From the NCBI GenBank assembly GCA_050258735.1, contig JBLMZJ010000113.1, positions 17,016 through 81,015 of the forward strand: a stretch of DNA of 64,000 bases, in the 5' to 3' direction. Position numbers and translations under genes: made by a program. Below are positions 43,971-52,504 of this stretch, piece by piece. The notes beneath the pieces are model-generated. The model did not search any database and was not told the origin of the DNA. It saw only the letters and a program-made list of their open reading frames with translations. The DNA is from Syntrophomonas_A sp050258735. GTDB lineage: Bacteria; Bacillota; Syntrophomonadia; Syntrophomonadales; Syntrophomonadaceae. Every line of letters starts with the position of its first letter. The first letter of the stretch is position 1.

Positions 43971-44030
43971 CACGGATATACAAACCCGCTGCCGCTGGGC
44001 CCGGCTGATCAGCCTGACTCACGTATTAAC

Positions 44031-44486
44031 TTATAACAAGGGCAACTGGAAGCCGTCCGGATCTATGCTTTCCACGATCTTACCTAACAAGTACATCAAT
44101 TGGCCCACCTCGTCCGGGGACAAGGGCTTGGTCAGTTCCCGGGCCAGACTGCGATGGATCTCGTCATGGGCGGATATGATCTTGTGCCCCTTCCTGGTTA
44201 CTTTAAGGAAGAAGACCCTCTTGTCTTCCGAAGACTGGACTTTGTCAACGAAACCATCCGCCACCAGGTTGTTTACCGTATTGGTCACCGTAGGTTTAGC
44301 CAGGTTCATGGTCTTGGCCAGTTCACTTACCATAGGATTTTCCAACTCGGCCAGGGCATTCAGACAGATGAACTGGTTCATGGTGAGATTGCTGAGAATG
44401 CCGGTAGAAAATACGCCGTAGTTTAAATCGGCGATCATCTGTGTCAATACTTCGACCATTTTTACCAGGCGTTCTTCATAATCCAT
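44031..44486 (-). CDS. MarR-family repressor of the RND pump
   Basis: 151 aa. The winged helix is visible (MNQFICLNALAELENPMVSELAKTMNLAKPTVTNTVNNLVADGFVDKVQSSEDKRVFFLKVT). It sits just upstream of the membrane-fusion and pump genes and has a 24-bp perfect palindrome 16 bp before its start, so autoregulation and control of the pump are likely. Confidence 0.93.
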   Translation of the reverse strand: MDYEERLVKMVEVLTQMIADLNYGVFSTGILSNLTMNQFICLNALAELENPMVSELAKTMNLAKPTVTNTVNNLVADGFVDKVQSSEDKRVFFLKVTRKGHKIISAHDEIHRSLARELTKPLSPDEVGQLMYLLGKIVESIDPDGFQLPLL

Positions 44487-44501
44487 AATGCACGTCCAAA
44501 T

Positions 44502-44525
44502 TAGTTAGTTTTGCAAAACTAACTA
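44502..44525. promoter_or_regulatory. MarR operator palindrome
   Basis: A 24-bp perfect inverted repeat with half-site TAGTTAGTTTTG. Its position immediately upstream of the MarR gene fits an autoregulatory site. A weaker relative (TTAGTTGATGTATAGTTGCG) lies upstream of the pump operon at about 43877. Confidence 0.8.
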
Positions 44526-44676
44526 TATTATCAGTGGTGATTTACATGTTGTCAACCATTTTCTGCAAAATAAGCAAGAGCTTCGGCAGGAACGCCGATA
44601 GCGGAAGGACGGATAAGAAGATAATCACTTGACCCATCCAAACCCGATCATCATTTATTGTCTAGGTTCCAATTAA

Positions 44677-45495
44677 TTAGGCAGGTTTATTCTTGAAAAC
44701 GCAATTGGCGCTGGCCCAGCAGTCCTTGCATTTCTGTTTGGGTATCGACACCGGTTTCTCTTTTAAGAGGCTGCGAGCCAGGGTCAAGGCCTGGTTGACT
44801 GCCGTCCTATCGCCCTCTACTGCCAGCATGACTGAACCTTCCGAACCGGCAATACCCCCTGCAGCTACCACCGTGGCTTCCACCCCGAACAGGGTCTTCA
44901 AGGCGTCCAACTCTGTATATATCCGGGCAAAACCGGGAGGAAGGACCGCCAGACCGCAGCGTTGACCCAGGCTGTGATCTACCCGGTAGATGCCCATTAC
45001 CTTTGCGGCAGCCTCACAGGAAGGGATCAGCTTTTCATGGCCGACCGGGATTATAAGTTGGCATCCGCGGGAGGCCAGCACGCCGAATGCACCACCTATG
45101 GTACCTCCCATCGGGTTTGCCACCAGTATCCCGACATTACCTTGGGTATCAAAGGCATTGGCCCCCTTGATAAAAACATCATCCCGCTCCAAACCAATGA
45201 CGAATTCCTCCCAGGGGATTTCCTTTCGTTGTCCTTTTTCCAGGCACATATTGGTCATGCGGGTGGTAGGTTCTGTAACACAGGGTACTCCGCTGCTTAC
45301 TATACCAGCCGCGAAACGCGATTTTTCAGCGACAGTCAGCACGCCTAGCTCTTCGGCGACATAGGCATTGGTAGTTCCCACCCCGATGATCATCTTTCCC
45401 ATTTCAAAAGCTTTCCGGAAATCAGGTTCACAAACCAGGCCGCGGCCGATCAAACGCTTGGCTGCTGCCGGGGACAGAGAAAAGGTAGCTATCAT
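44677..45495 (-). CDS. Unknown 272-aa protein with C-terminal Cys motif
   Basis: The ATG at 45495 has AGGAGG 8 nt upstream, so it is well translated. Sequence features: glycine-rich segments (GVGTTNAYVAEELG, VANPMGGTIGGAFGVLASRG, VVAAGGIAGSEGSVMLAVEG) suggesting an alpha/beta fold, and a terminal Cys set (CKDCWASANC) that could bind metal or Fe-S. No signal peptide or membrane helix. I do not recognise the family. It diverges from the CoA-transferase gene, with 215 bp between starts, so a metabolic link is possible. Confidence 0.75.
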   Translation of the reverse strand: MIATFSLSPAAAKRLIGRGLVCEPDFRKAFEMGKMIIGVGTTNAYVAEELGVLTVAEKSRFAAGIVSSGVPCVTEPTTRMTNMCLEKGQRKEIPWEEFVIGLERDDVFIKGANAFDTQGNVGILVANPMGGTIGGAFGVLASRGCQLIIPVGHEKLIPSCEAAAKVMGIYRVDHSLGQRCGLAVLPPGFARIYTELDALKTLFGVEATVVAAGGIAGSEGSVMLAVEGDRTAVNQALTLARSLLKEKPVSIPKQKCKDCWASANCVFKNKPA

Positions 45496-45610
45496 ATGAT
45501 GATCCTCCTGTTTATCGATATTAAAGTGAACTTAATTGGAAACGTTGGTATTATTTTAGCATTAAATAATGGTCTGATGCATAGTTTGACAGATGCAACT
45601 GAGGAGGAAA

Positions 45611-45682
45611 GTGATCAATAACTTATGCCCTAAAAAAGGAATGCGCAAAAAAGATGTCGAAGAGCTTAAGAAAAAAGCGTAA
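45611..45682 (+). CDS. Possible 23-aa leader or small ORF
   Basis: GTG at 45611 is preceded by GAGGAGGAAA, as strong a ribosome-binding site as any in the window. The 23-codon product is Lys-rich (LCPKKGMRKKDVEELKKKA). It ends 27 bp before the CoA-transferase ATG, which has its own GGGGGA site. It could be a real small protein, a leader peptide or the remnant of a longer gene. Confidence 0.4.
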   Translation: MINNLCPKKGMRKKDVEELKKKA

Positions 45683-45709
45683 TGCGTAGATTTTTAGGGG
45701 GAAAGATTT

Positions 45710-47053
45710 ATGGCCAGTATTCAAGACAAGTATCGCAGCAAGTTAGTTTCAGCCGAGGAGGCCGTCAAAGTGGTCAAATCATATGACATGGTACAGTATA
45801 ACTCCTATAATGGAGTACCGCCCAGGCTGGATCAGGCCTTGGCCGCCCGGCGGGATGAATTGCAGGGAGTCGTAATAAATACCAGTATAGCGATGTTTCC
45901 GTTATATACAATATCTTCGGATCCCAGCCAGGAGCATTTTATCTATGATAGCTGGCATGCTTCCGCGGCTGACCGCAAGTTGGCCGAAGCCGGCAATTTT
46001 TTTTATGTCCCGTTTCTTTATTACGAGATGCCCCTCTTCTTCGAAAGGGAAAGTATCATGGATGTAACCATGCTGCATGTTGCTCCCATGGATGAGCAGG
46101 GGTATTTCAACCTGGGCCCCAGTGTTGGTCATGCCAAGAATGTCCTGGATACCGCGCGTACCGTTATCCTGGAGGTCAACCAGCGTATGCCGGTGGTATG
46201 TGGGGAAACCGGTCACCAGGTCCATATCGACGAGGTCGATCTGGTAGTGGAAGGAGATAATCAGCCGCTGTTTCCCATTACCAATAAGGAGGCCGGAGAG
46301 GCAGACCGCAAGGTCGCTCGTCTGGTAATGGAACAGATCGAGGATGGGGCTTGCCTGCAGCTGGGCATCGGCGCCATGCCTAATGCGGTAGGTCAAATGA
46401 TCGCTGATTCCGACCTCAAGGATCTGGGCGTACATACCGAGATGCTGGTCGACGCCTATGTTAAGATGGCCGAGGCTGGTCGGGTCACGGGAAAACGTAA
46501 AGTGACCGATCCGGGGAAAATGGTTTTTACTTTTGCCCTGGGTTCGCAGGTCCTCTACGATTATATCGACCGCAATCCCCTGTGTTTATCCCGTCCGGTT
46601 ATTGAGACCAACCGTCCTGACCGCATCGCTCTGAATCCAAAAGTGGTTGCTATAAATAACGCGATCGAGATTGACCTGTTTTCCCAGATCAATTCAGAGT
46701 CATCCGGTACCCGGCATATCTCGGGGACCGGCGGGCAAGTGGATTTCATGTTGGGAGCCTATATGTCCAAAGGGGGTAAAGGCATCATCTGCATGAGTTC
46801 CACCTTTACAGACAAGCAGGGCAACATGGTGTCACGCATACGGCCGACCCTGTCGCCAGGTACGATAGTTACAGTACCCCGCACCATCGCCCACTGGGTG
46901 GTAACGGAATATGGTGCGGTCAGCCTCAAGGGGCGCTCCACCTGGCAACGCGCTGAGGCGTTGGTCAGCATCGCTCATCCCAAATTCCGCGATGATCTGA
47001 TCAAAGCGGCCCAGCAGATGGGTATCTGGCGGCGGAGCAACCGCATAACCTAA
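45710..47053 (+). CDS. Acetyl-CoA hydrolase/transferase-family CoA-transferase (4-hydroxybutyrate/butyrate type)
   Basis: 447 aa. Family motifs are visible: LGIGAMPNAV, GVHTEMLVD, and the active-site glutamate in QINSESSG followed by ISGTGGQVDFMLGAYMSKGGKGI. The C-terminal part has VVTEYGAVSLKGRSTWQRAEALVSIAHPKFRDDL. Members move CoA between acetate and butyrate, 4-hydroxybutyrate or related acids; in a syntroph it could activate short-chain acids. Substrate cannot be told from sequence. Confidence 0.92.
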   Translation: MASIQDKYRSKLVSAEEAVKVVKSYDMVQYNSYNGVPPRLDQALAARRDELQGVVINTSIAMFPLYTISSDPSQEHFIYDSWHASAADRKLAEAGNFFYVPFLYYEMPLFFERESIMDVTMLHVAPMDEQGYFNLGPSVGHAKNVLDTARTVILEVNQRMPVVCGETGHQVHIDEVDLVVEGDNQPLFPITNKEAGEADRKVARLVMEQIEDGACLQLGIGAMPNAVGQMIADSDLKDLGVHTEMLVDAYVKMAEAGRVTGKRKVTDPGKMVFTFALGSQVLYDYIDRNPLCLSRPVIETNRPDRIALNPKVVAINNAIEIDLFSQINSESSGTRHISGTGGQVDFMLGAYMSKGGKGIICMSSTFTDKQGNMVSRIRPTLSPGTIVTVPRTIAHWVVTEYGAVSLKGRSTWQRAEALVSIAHPKFRDDLIKAAQQMGIWRRSNRIT

Positions 47054-47133
47054 ACCGGGAAAAACTTTTATACTATGCAAATTAGAATTTTCTGGTAACA
47101 TAATAATGAAATACTTGTCCGGAGGAGATTTTT

Positions 47134-47712
47134 ATGAAAAAATGGTTGTCCCTGTTTATTATGATGGCAATTGTATCAATACCGATCGGACTGCTCGGCC
47201 ACCCTGTCCAGGGGGCCACAGCCAAGCCAAAACCGGTTTTTACCCTGACATCAGCTGCCTTTGTAAACAATGGGAAGATACCAACAGGCTATTGCAATAC
47301 CGGGATAAAAGGCGGATACAATGTAAGTATCCCCTTGGCCTGGACCAACCCCCCCGCCGGGACCAAATCCTTCGCTTTATTGATGTATGATCTTCATCCC
47401 ATCGCTAACAACTGGGTGCACTGGGCGGTGATCAACATTCCGGCCGGCAGCACGGCTCTGGTAAAAGGGTGCTCGCTGACGGCCAAGCTGCCCAAGGGAA
47501 GTACTGAATTGAACAATACCTTTGGCACCAAAGGATACGGCGGCCCCCAGCCTCCAGCCAGATCCGGCAACCACCAATATAAGATCATTATATACGCACT
47601 GAATACAGACAAGATAAGTGTTGCGGCCAGCCCGACAGTTAATGCCTTTAATCAATCTGTTAAAGGGAAAATACTCGGCCAGGCTGAGTTGAACGGACTT
47701 TTTGGGATATAG
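47134..47712 (+). CDS. Secreted PEBP-family (YbhB/YbcL) protein
   Basis: 192 aa. Signal peptide at about 1-29 (KKWLSLFIMMAIVSIPIGLLGHPVQGA). The phosphatidylethanolamine-binding fold is seen in NVSIPLAWTNPPAGTKSFALLMYDLHP, WVHWAVINIPA and FGTKGYGGPQPPARSGNHQYKIIIYAL, which contain the ligand-pocket DxH, HW and GPxPP-type motifs. Function in bacteria is unclear. GGAGGAG precedes the ATG. Confidence 0.93.
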   Translation: MKKWLSLFIMMAIVSIPIGLLGHPVQGATAKPKPVFTLTSAAFVNNGKIPTGYCNTGIKGGYNVSIPLAWTNPPAGTKSFALLMYDLHPIANNWVHWAVINIPAGSTALVKGCSLTAKLPKGSTELNNTFGTKGYGGPQPPARSGNHQYKIIIYALNTDKISVAASPTVNAFNQSVKGKILGQAELNGLFGI

Positions 47713-47927
47713 GCGGCTACGACTAAATGTATTAACTCAAAAAAGCTGCATGAAGCGTTCGGCACCGCTGCCGCTCAATGTACTAGTAACAAACTGGCAG
47801 GAGCTTCACCTGACAAAAGCGGGCAGTTCTAACGTGATCGTAAAGTACGATAAATCAATGAAGGTGCTGAATACTTATATTGGCAAGGGCACTCCGTAAA
47901 GTCAAGAAAAACAGGAGGATCAGAGGC

Positions 47928-49298
47928 ATGAAGAATAGAAGATCATTGGCGATCATACTTGGCCTATGTATTATGTTGAGTCTCTTGCCGGGAGTTGTGC
48001 TGGCCGGCAGTGAAGAATATGTCTATATTGTGGCAGGGGAATGGATCCAAGTTCAAAACAATAAAACCATAGTGCCCCTCAAAGGAATGATGGGATCACA
48101 GAAGGGTACCATAAGTGTTGGGGCTTCGGTCTCACCCGATAAAGGGCAGACCGTGATAACCCAGGGCAACTTCACCAAGAACGATTGTGTTATTATGGAT
48201 GGCACATTTGTGAGTGATACCGGTGCAATTTATACCATAAAGAATCTGGTGCCGACCCTCACCAGCCCTCCCACGGAAACCAAAACTACAGTCACTGCCC
48301 CGCCTGTCATCAGCGCCCCTACCCCCTCTGTGCTGCAAGAAGCTCCGAAGCCATCAGCATCTCAGCTTAGTGGTTCATCGCAAAACCAAAAGATCAAGGT
48401 AGTGCTGGACGGCAAGACGCTGAGCTTTACTCAGGACCCGGTCATCCAAAACGGATCCGTTCTGGTGCCCTTCAGAAAGATACTTGAAGAGTTAGGGACC
48501 ATCGTAGAATATGACGTCAACAGCCATCAGATCGAAGCCATATGTCAGAGCAAGGGCATGGTCATCCTGTTTTCAGCCGGCAACCCTGATGCCACGATGA
48601 TCTATGCCGGAGGTAAGACCCAAACCTATAAGATGAATCAGCCGGCGATAGTAATAAACAATACCACCCTGGTCCCCGTAAGGTTCATCAGTGAAGCCCT
48701 GGGCAACCAGGTCACCTGGGATGCCCAATCGAAAACCGTAGGCATCGTTGGTCAGCAGGCCGCTCCCGCAGCATCAGTTGCTGACACCAAGCCGTTGGCC
48801 AATGCCAGTGACAATAAAATCAAGATTACGGTAACCAAAGTGACCCGAGCCGAAGGAAATCCCGCCCCTAATCAGAACGAAGTGTATATAACACGCGAAC
48901 ATGGTTTCTTGAATATCTACTATATGCCTCAGAACAAGAGCGGGACATCTTATAAGCAGACCTATACCTCTACAGCCGAATCCGGCTACGAATATATCGT
49001 GATAGAGTTTCAAGCCGACTCCAATACGGTTAATCTAAAAAAAGTCGGCCATGCAGAATCAACGCTTTATGATACCTTCGGTAAAGGTTACCAGACTGAT
49101 CACTGGATAAACTATGGGGTCGAGTTTGGTAATGATTGGCGGAACGAGTGGATGCTCGGGGATAATGCACGTTGTGAGATCGACTTTTTAGTCCCCAAGG
49201 GAACGACTCCCGATTATATGGATCTGGAATATAGTTACCAGGATAACTCTGGAGAACATACCGGGGTCCTGAAAGTGCCCCTGGCTGGGAAAATATAA
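47928..49298 (+). CDS. Secreted stalk-domain (copper amine oxidase N-terminal-like) protein
   Basis: About 456 aa from the ATG at 47928 (AGGAGGATC upstream; the open frame extends to 47880). Signal peptide at about 1-26 (LAIILGLCIMLSLLPGVVLA). A small strand domain (about 27-90) and a Thr/Pro-rich linker precede one stalk domain pair (KVVLDGKTLSFTQDPVIQNGSVLVPFRKILEELG, then NNTTLVPVRFISEALGNQVTWD). The C-terminal about 170 residues are a DUF4352-like beta domain (NKIKITVTKV...YIVIEFQAD). Such proteins are cell-surface associated in clostridia. Confidence 0.9.
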   Translation: MKNRRSLAIILGLCIMLSLLPGVVLAGSEEYVYIVAGEWIQVQNNKTIVPLKGMMGSQKGTISVGASVSPDKGQTVITQGNFTKNDCVIMDGTFVSDTGAIYTIKNLVPTLTSPPTETKTTVTAPPVISAPTPSVLQEAPKPSASQLSGSSQNQKIKVVLDGKTLSFTQDPVIQNGSVLVPFRKILEELGTIVEYDVNSHQIEAICQSKGMVILFSAGNPDATMIYAGGKTQTYKMNQPAIVINNTTLVPVRFISEALGNQVTWDAQSKTVGIVGQQAAPAASVADTKPLANASDNKIKITVTKVTRAEGNPAPNQNEVYITREHGFLNIYYMPQNKSGTSYKQTYTSTAESGYEYIVIEFQADSNTVNLKKVGHAESTLYDTFGKGYQTDHWINYGVEFGNDWRNEWMLGDNARCEIDFLVPKGTTPDYMDLEYSYQDNSGEHTGVLKVPLAGKI

Positions 49299-49398
49299 AG
49301 GACCGGTGCAACGATAAATGGGACGATTTGCAGGTTGTAGGAACGTTCCCATATTCGCCCGGGATATATGACTGCGGAAATATCCTTTTATTTTCATC

Positions 49399-49445
49399 AA
49401 CCTCTGTGCAGCTATTTATAAAGCGCTGCGCAGAGGTTATTCTAT
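49399..49445 (+). terminator. Terminator after the stalk-domain gene
   Basis: AACCTCTGTGCAGC pairs with GCTGCGCAGAGGTT (one mismatch) and is followed by ATTCTATAT. It lies about 100 bp after the stop and before the ygiQ ribosome-binding site. Confidence 0.6.
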
Positions 49446-49482
49446 ATATTAAGTCAATAATTTTTTGCAGGGAGGATAACAG

Positions 49483-51483
49483 GTGACGGGTGATTGGCTG
49501 GTGACCAGTCAGGCTGATATGGAGAAGAGAGGCTGGCGTGAATTAGATATAATCCTGGTCAGCGGAGATGCCTATGTTGATCATCCGGCTTGGGCATCGG
49601 CTATTCTGGGACGCTGGCTGGAGAAAAACGGGTTTCGGGTGGGAATCATCGCCCAACCGCGCTGGGATAACCTGGAGGATATCAGGCAGTTGGGCCGGCC
49701 CCGGCTGATGTTTTCGGTTTCCGCCGGCAATATGGACAGTATGATCAACCACTATACCGCTGATCGCCATAAACGCAAGGATGACGCCTATTCCCCGGGC
49801 GGGAAGGCCGGCCTGAGACCGGACCGGGCTACTCTGGTCTACTGCAATTTGATCCGTCAAGCCTATTCCGGTGTGCCGCTGGTGATCGGAGGGGTGGAGG
49901 CCAGCCTGCGGCGTCTGGCCCACTATGATTATTGGAGTGACAAGGTCCGCCGGTCCATTCTGTTGGACAGCCGGGCCGACCTCCTGATCTACGGTATGGG
50001 GGAGAAAAATCTGCTGGCTGTCGCCCGGCGCATAGCAGGGGGAGAAGATATAAAAGATGTCCGCGACCTGGCCGGCACCTGTTATCTCACAGGGGAACCA
50101 CCGGAAGACTCGCGCAAGCTCCCTTCTTACGAAGAAGTGATGGGCAACCCCAAATCCTTTGCCCGGGCCACGCGGATGATCCTGGAAGAGAACAACCCCT
50201 GGCAAGCCCGGGCCTTGGCGCAGCGGCACGCCGATCGTTGGGTAGTACAAAATCCACCGCCCCCCCCCTTGTCGACCGAAGAGCTGGATAAATACTATGC
50301 CTTGCCTTTTCAGCGGCGGGCGCATCCATCATATGATAAACAGGGTGGAGTTCCCGCCCTGGAACCGGTACAGTTTTCCTTGGCAAGCCATCGGGGGTGC
50401 TTTGGGGGCTGCGCCTTTTGTGCTTTGGGGCTGCATCAGGGCAAGACTATCCAATCCCGCAGTATCGACAGCCTGGTGGCTGAAGCCCGGACTTTCATCC
50501 GCCATCCGGATTTCAAGGGAACCATCCCGGATGTCGGCGGACCATCCGCCAATATGTATGGAATGAAGGGGATGGATGAGGACCTGTGCCGGGTCTGCCG
50601 CCGTACAAGCTGTTTGTTTCCGCGCCCCTGTAAGAACATCAATGCCGATCATTCACCTTCGGTGATGCTGTGGGAGGCTCTGCGCGGGGTCAAGGGTCTG
50701 AAGAATATCTTTGTGGCGTCCGGGCTGCGTTACGACCTGCTGCTCAAGGACAAGAGCGGAGTATACCTGGAGGAACTTTGCCGGAAGCATGTCGGCGGCC
50801 AGTTGAAGGTGGCACCGGAGCATATCAACAACGAGGTGACCCGCACCATGCATAAGAGCGGAGGCGAGGTCTACCAGCGCTTCGCCGATCGTTACCAGGC
50901 AGTAAATCGCAGTATGGGCCGGGAGCAGTATCTTATACCATATTTTATGGTTGGGCATCCCGGTTGCGGACTTAAGGAAAGTGTCGAGTTGGCCGAGTAT
51001 GTCAGAGACAAGCTGGGACACCATCCGCAGCAGGTGCAGAACTTTACGCCCACCCCCATGACCCTGTCCACCTGTATGTACTATACCGGACTGGATCCCT
51101 TCAGCGGGGAAGAGGTCTACGTACCGAGATCCGAGAAGGAGCGCCGGCAGCAACGCGCCCTGCTGCAGTATTGGGAGCCGGAGCAGGCGGATGCAGTAAG
51201 AGATGCATTGAAGGCTGCCGGACGGGGTGATCTCATCGGACGCAAGGCCGGATGCCTGGTAGCCCCGCCCGAGAAGGAAACCAACCCGGCCAAGCCGGGG
51301 AAGGGAAAAGCCAACGATAATAAGAAACCGACTGGAAACAAACCCAAAAAGGGGGGAATCAGCCGGGATCGGGATAAAACCAAAGAGAACCAATCAGGAG
51401 AAAGGGGGAGCCGGCATACAAACAGAAGTGCAGGAAAGGGCGATACTGGTCGCGGTAAAGGCCAGCGCAAACCGCAGCGATAG
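49483..51483 (+). CDS. YgiQ family radical SAM protein (UPF0313)
   Basis: 666 aa, start GTG at 49483 with GGGAGGATAACAG upstream. The family N-terminus is WRELDIILVSGDAYVDHPAW, and VSAGNMDSMINHYTADRHKRKDDAYSPGGK follows. The radical-SAM cluster is CFGGCAFCALGLHQGK, with SIDSLVAEA and a SPASM-free C-terminal DUF3362 part (MTLSTCMYYTGLDPFSGEEVYVPRS). The last 70 residues are a low-complexity Lys/Arg/Gly tail. Function of the family is not settled. It overlaps hflX by 56 bp. Confidence 0.93.
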   Translation: MTGDWLVTSQADMEKRGWRELDIILVSGDAYVDHPAWASAILGRWLEKNGFRVGIIAQPRWDNLEDIRQLGRPRLMFSVSAGNMDSMINHYTADRHKRKDDAYSPGGKAGLRPDRATLVYCNLIRQAYSGVPLVIGGVEASLRRLAHYDYWSDKVRRSILLDSRADLLIYGMGEKNLLAVARRIAGGEDIKDVRDLAGTCYLTGEPPEDSRKLPSYEEVMGNPKSFARATRMILEENNPWQARALAQRHADRWVVQNPPPPPLSTEELDKYYALPFQRRAHPSYDKQGGVPALEPVQFSLASHRGCFGGCAFCALGLHQGKTIQSRSIDSLVAEARTFIRHPDFKGTIPDVGGPSANMYGMKGMDEDLCRVCRRTSCLFPRPCKNINADHSPSVMLWEALRGVKGLKNIFVASGLRYDLLLKDKSGVYLEELCRKHVGGQLKVAPEHINNEVTRTMHKSGGEVYQRFADRYQAVNRSMGREQYLIPYFMVGHPGCGLKESVELAEYVRDKLGHHPQQVQNFTPTPMTLSTCMYYTGLDPFSGEEVYVPRSEKERRQQRALLQYWEPEQADAVRDALKAAGRGDLIGRKAGCLVAPPEKETNPAKPGKGKANDNKKPTGNKPKKGGISRDRDKTKENQSGERGSRHTNRSAGKGDTGRGKGQRKPQR

Positions 51484-52504
51484 TTTTGACACTTCACTCA
51501 AGGAACTGGAAAGCCTGGCCGAAACGGCCGGAGCACTGGTAGCCGGGACTCTGATCCAGGCACGCCAGAGACCCTCGACTGCCACATTTCTGGGCAAGGG
51601 GAAACTGGAGGAATTAAAGCATCTGATAGATGAGAAGGATGCCGATCTGGTGATTTTCGACCAGGAACTCACTCCAGTCCAGCTGCGAAACATCGAGAAC
51701 GAGCTTGACATCAAGGTAATAGACCGAACCATGTTGATACTCGATATCTTTGCCCAGCGGGCGCGTTCGCGGGAGGGTATACTGCAGGTGGAACTGGCCC
51801 GCCTCGAATACAGCCTGCCCCGGCTTACCGGGCAGGGTAAAGAAATGGGCCGAATAACCGGCGGGATCGGGACCCGGGGCGGTGCCGGCGAACAGAAGAT
51901 AGAGCTGGACCGCCGGCGTATCAGGCGGCGTATCCGAGATCTCAAGGAGCAGATGAACGATGTCAAAAAGAACCGGGAGATGCAGCGCAAACAGCGGAAT
52001 CGCAGCGGCATCCCCGTAATTTCATTGGTTGGGTATACCAATGCGGGTAAATCCTCGTTGTTCAATGCCCTGTGCCAGCGAGTCAGCCGTAAGGGGCAAG
52101 CTCAGGTGGAGGCGGACGACCGCCTGTTTCAGACCCTGGACACCACAACCCGCCGGATCCACCTGGAGGGGGCAGGCGATGCCCTGATCACCGACACCGT
52201 TGGTTTCATCCGCAACCTGCCCCATCACCTGGTGCAGGCATTTCGTTCTACCCTGGAAGAAGCGGTGGGAGCGGATATTTTACTGAATGTGGTTGACCTC
52301 TCCGATCCGGATTATCTGGAAAAGCTGGAGGTAGTGGAGGAACTGCTGCTGGATCTGGGGGCCGAGCGGGATAGGATCATCACTGTTTTCAACAAGGTCG
52401 ACAAGTGTCCCGGTCTTCAGGGCATTGAAGGCGTGTATATTTCGGCCCGCCATGGCCAAGGCCTGCCCGAATTGCTCCAACTCATTACCGACCGCCTGCA
52501 ATAA
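51428..52504 (+). CDS. hflX: HflX GTPase
   Basis: 358 aa ribosome-associated GTPase that splits stalled 70S ribosomes. The N-terminal domain has TATFLGKGKLEELKHLIDE and VIFDQELTPVQLRNIE. The G domain is complete: GYTNAGKSSLFNAL (G1), DTTTRRI (G2), DTVGFIRNLPHHLV (G3), NKVD (G4). The GTG at 51428 lies inside the ygiQ reading frame, which gives a 56-bp overlap; AGGAGAAAGGGGGAG lies 15 nt upstream. It is convergent and overlaps the PocR kinase gene by 20 bp. Confidence 0.93.
   Translation: MQERAILVAVKASANRSDSFDTSLKELESLAETAGALVAGTLIQARQRPSTATFLGKGKLEELKHLIDEKDADLVIFDQELTPVQLRNIENELDIKVIDRTMLILDIFAQRARSREGILQVELARLEYSLPRLTGQGKEMGRITGGIGTRGGAGEQKIELDRRRIRRRIRDLKEQMNDVKKNREMQRKQRNRSGIPVISLVGYTNAGKSSLFNALCQRVSRKGQAQVEADDRLFQTLDTTTRRIHLEGAGDALITDTVGFIRNLPHHLVQAFRSTLEEAVGADILLNVVDLSDPDYLEKLEVVEELLLDLGAERDRIITVFNKVDKCPGLQGIEGVYISARHGQGLPELLQLITDRLQ

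Noticed and set aside
47702..47899. 65-codon ORF after the PEBP gene
   Set aside because: No ribosome-binding site, starts inside the PEBP gene, and the sequence has no recognisable features; only its last part looks protein-like, possibly a remnant.
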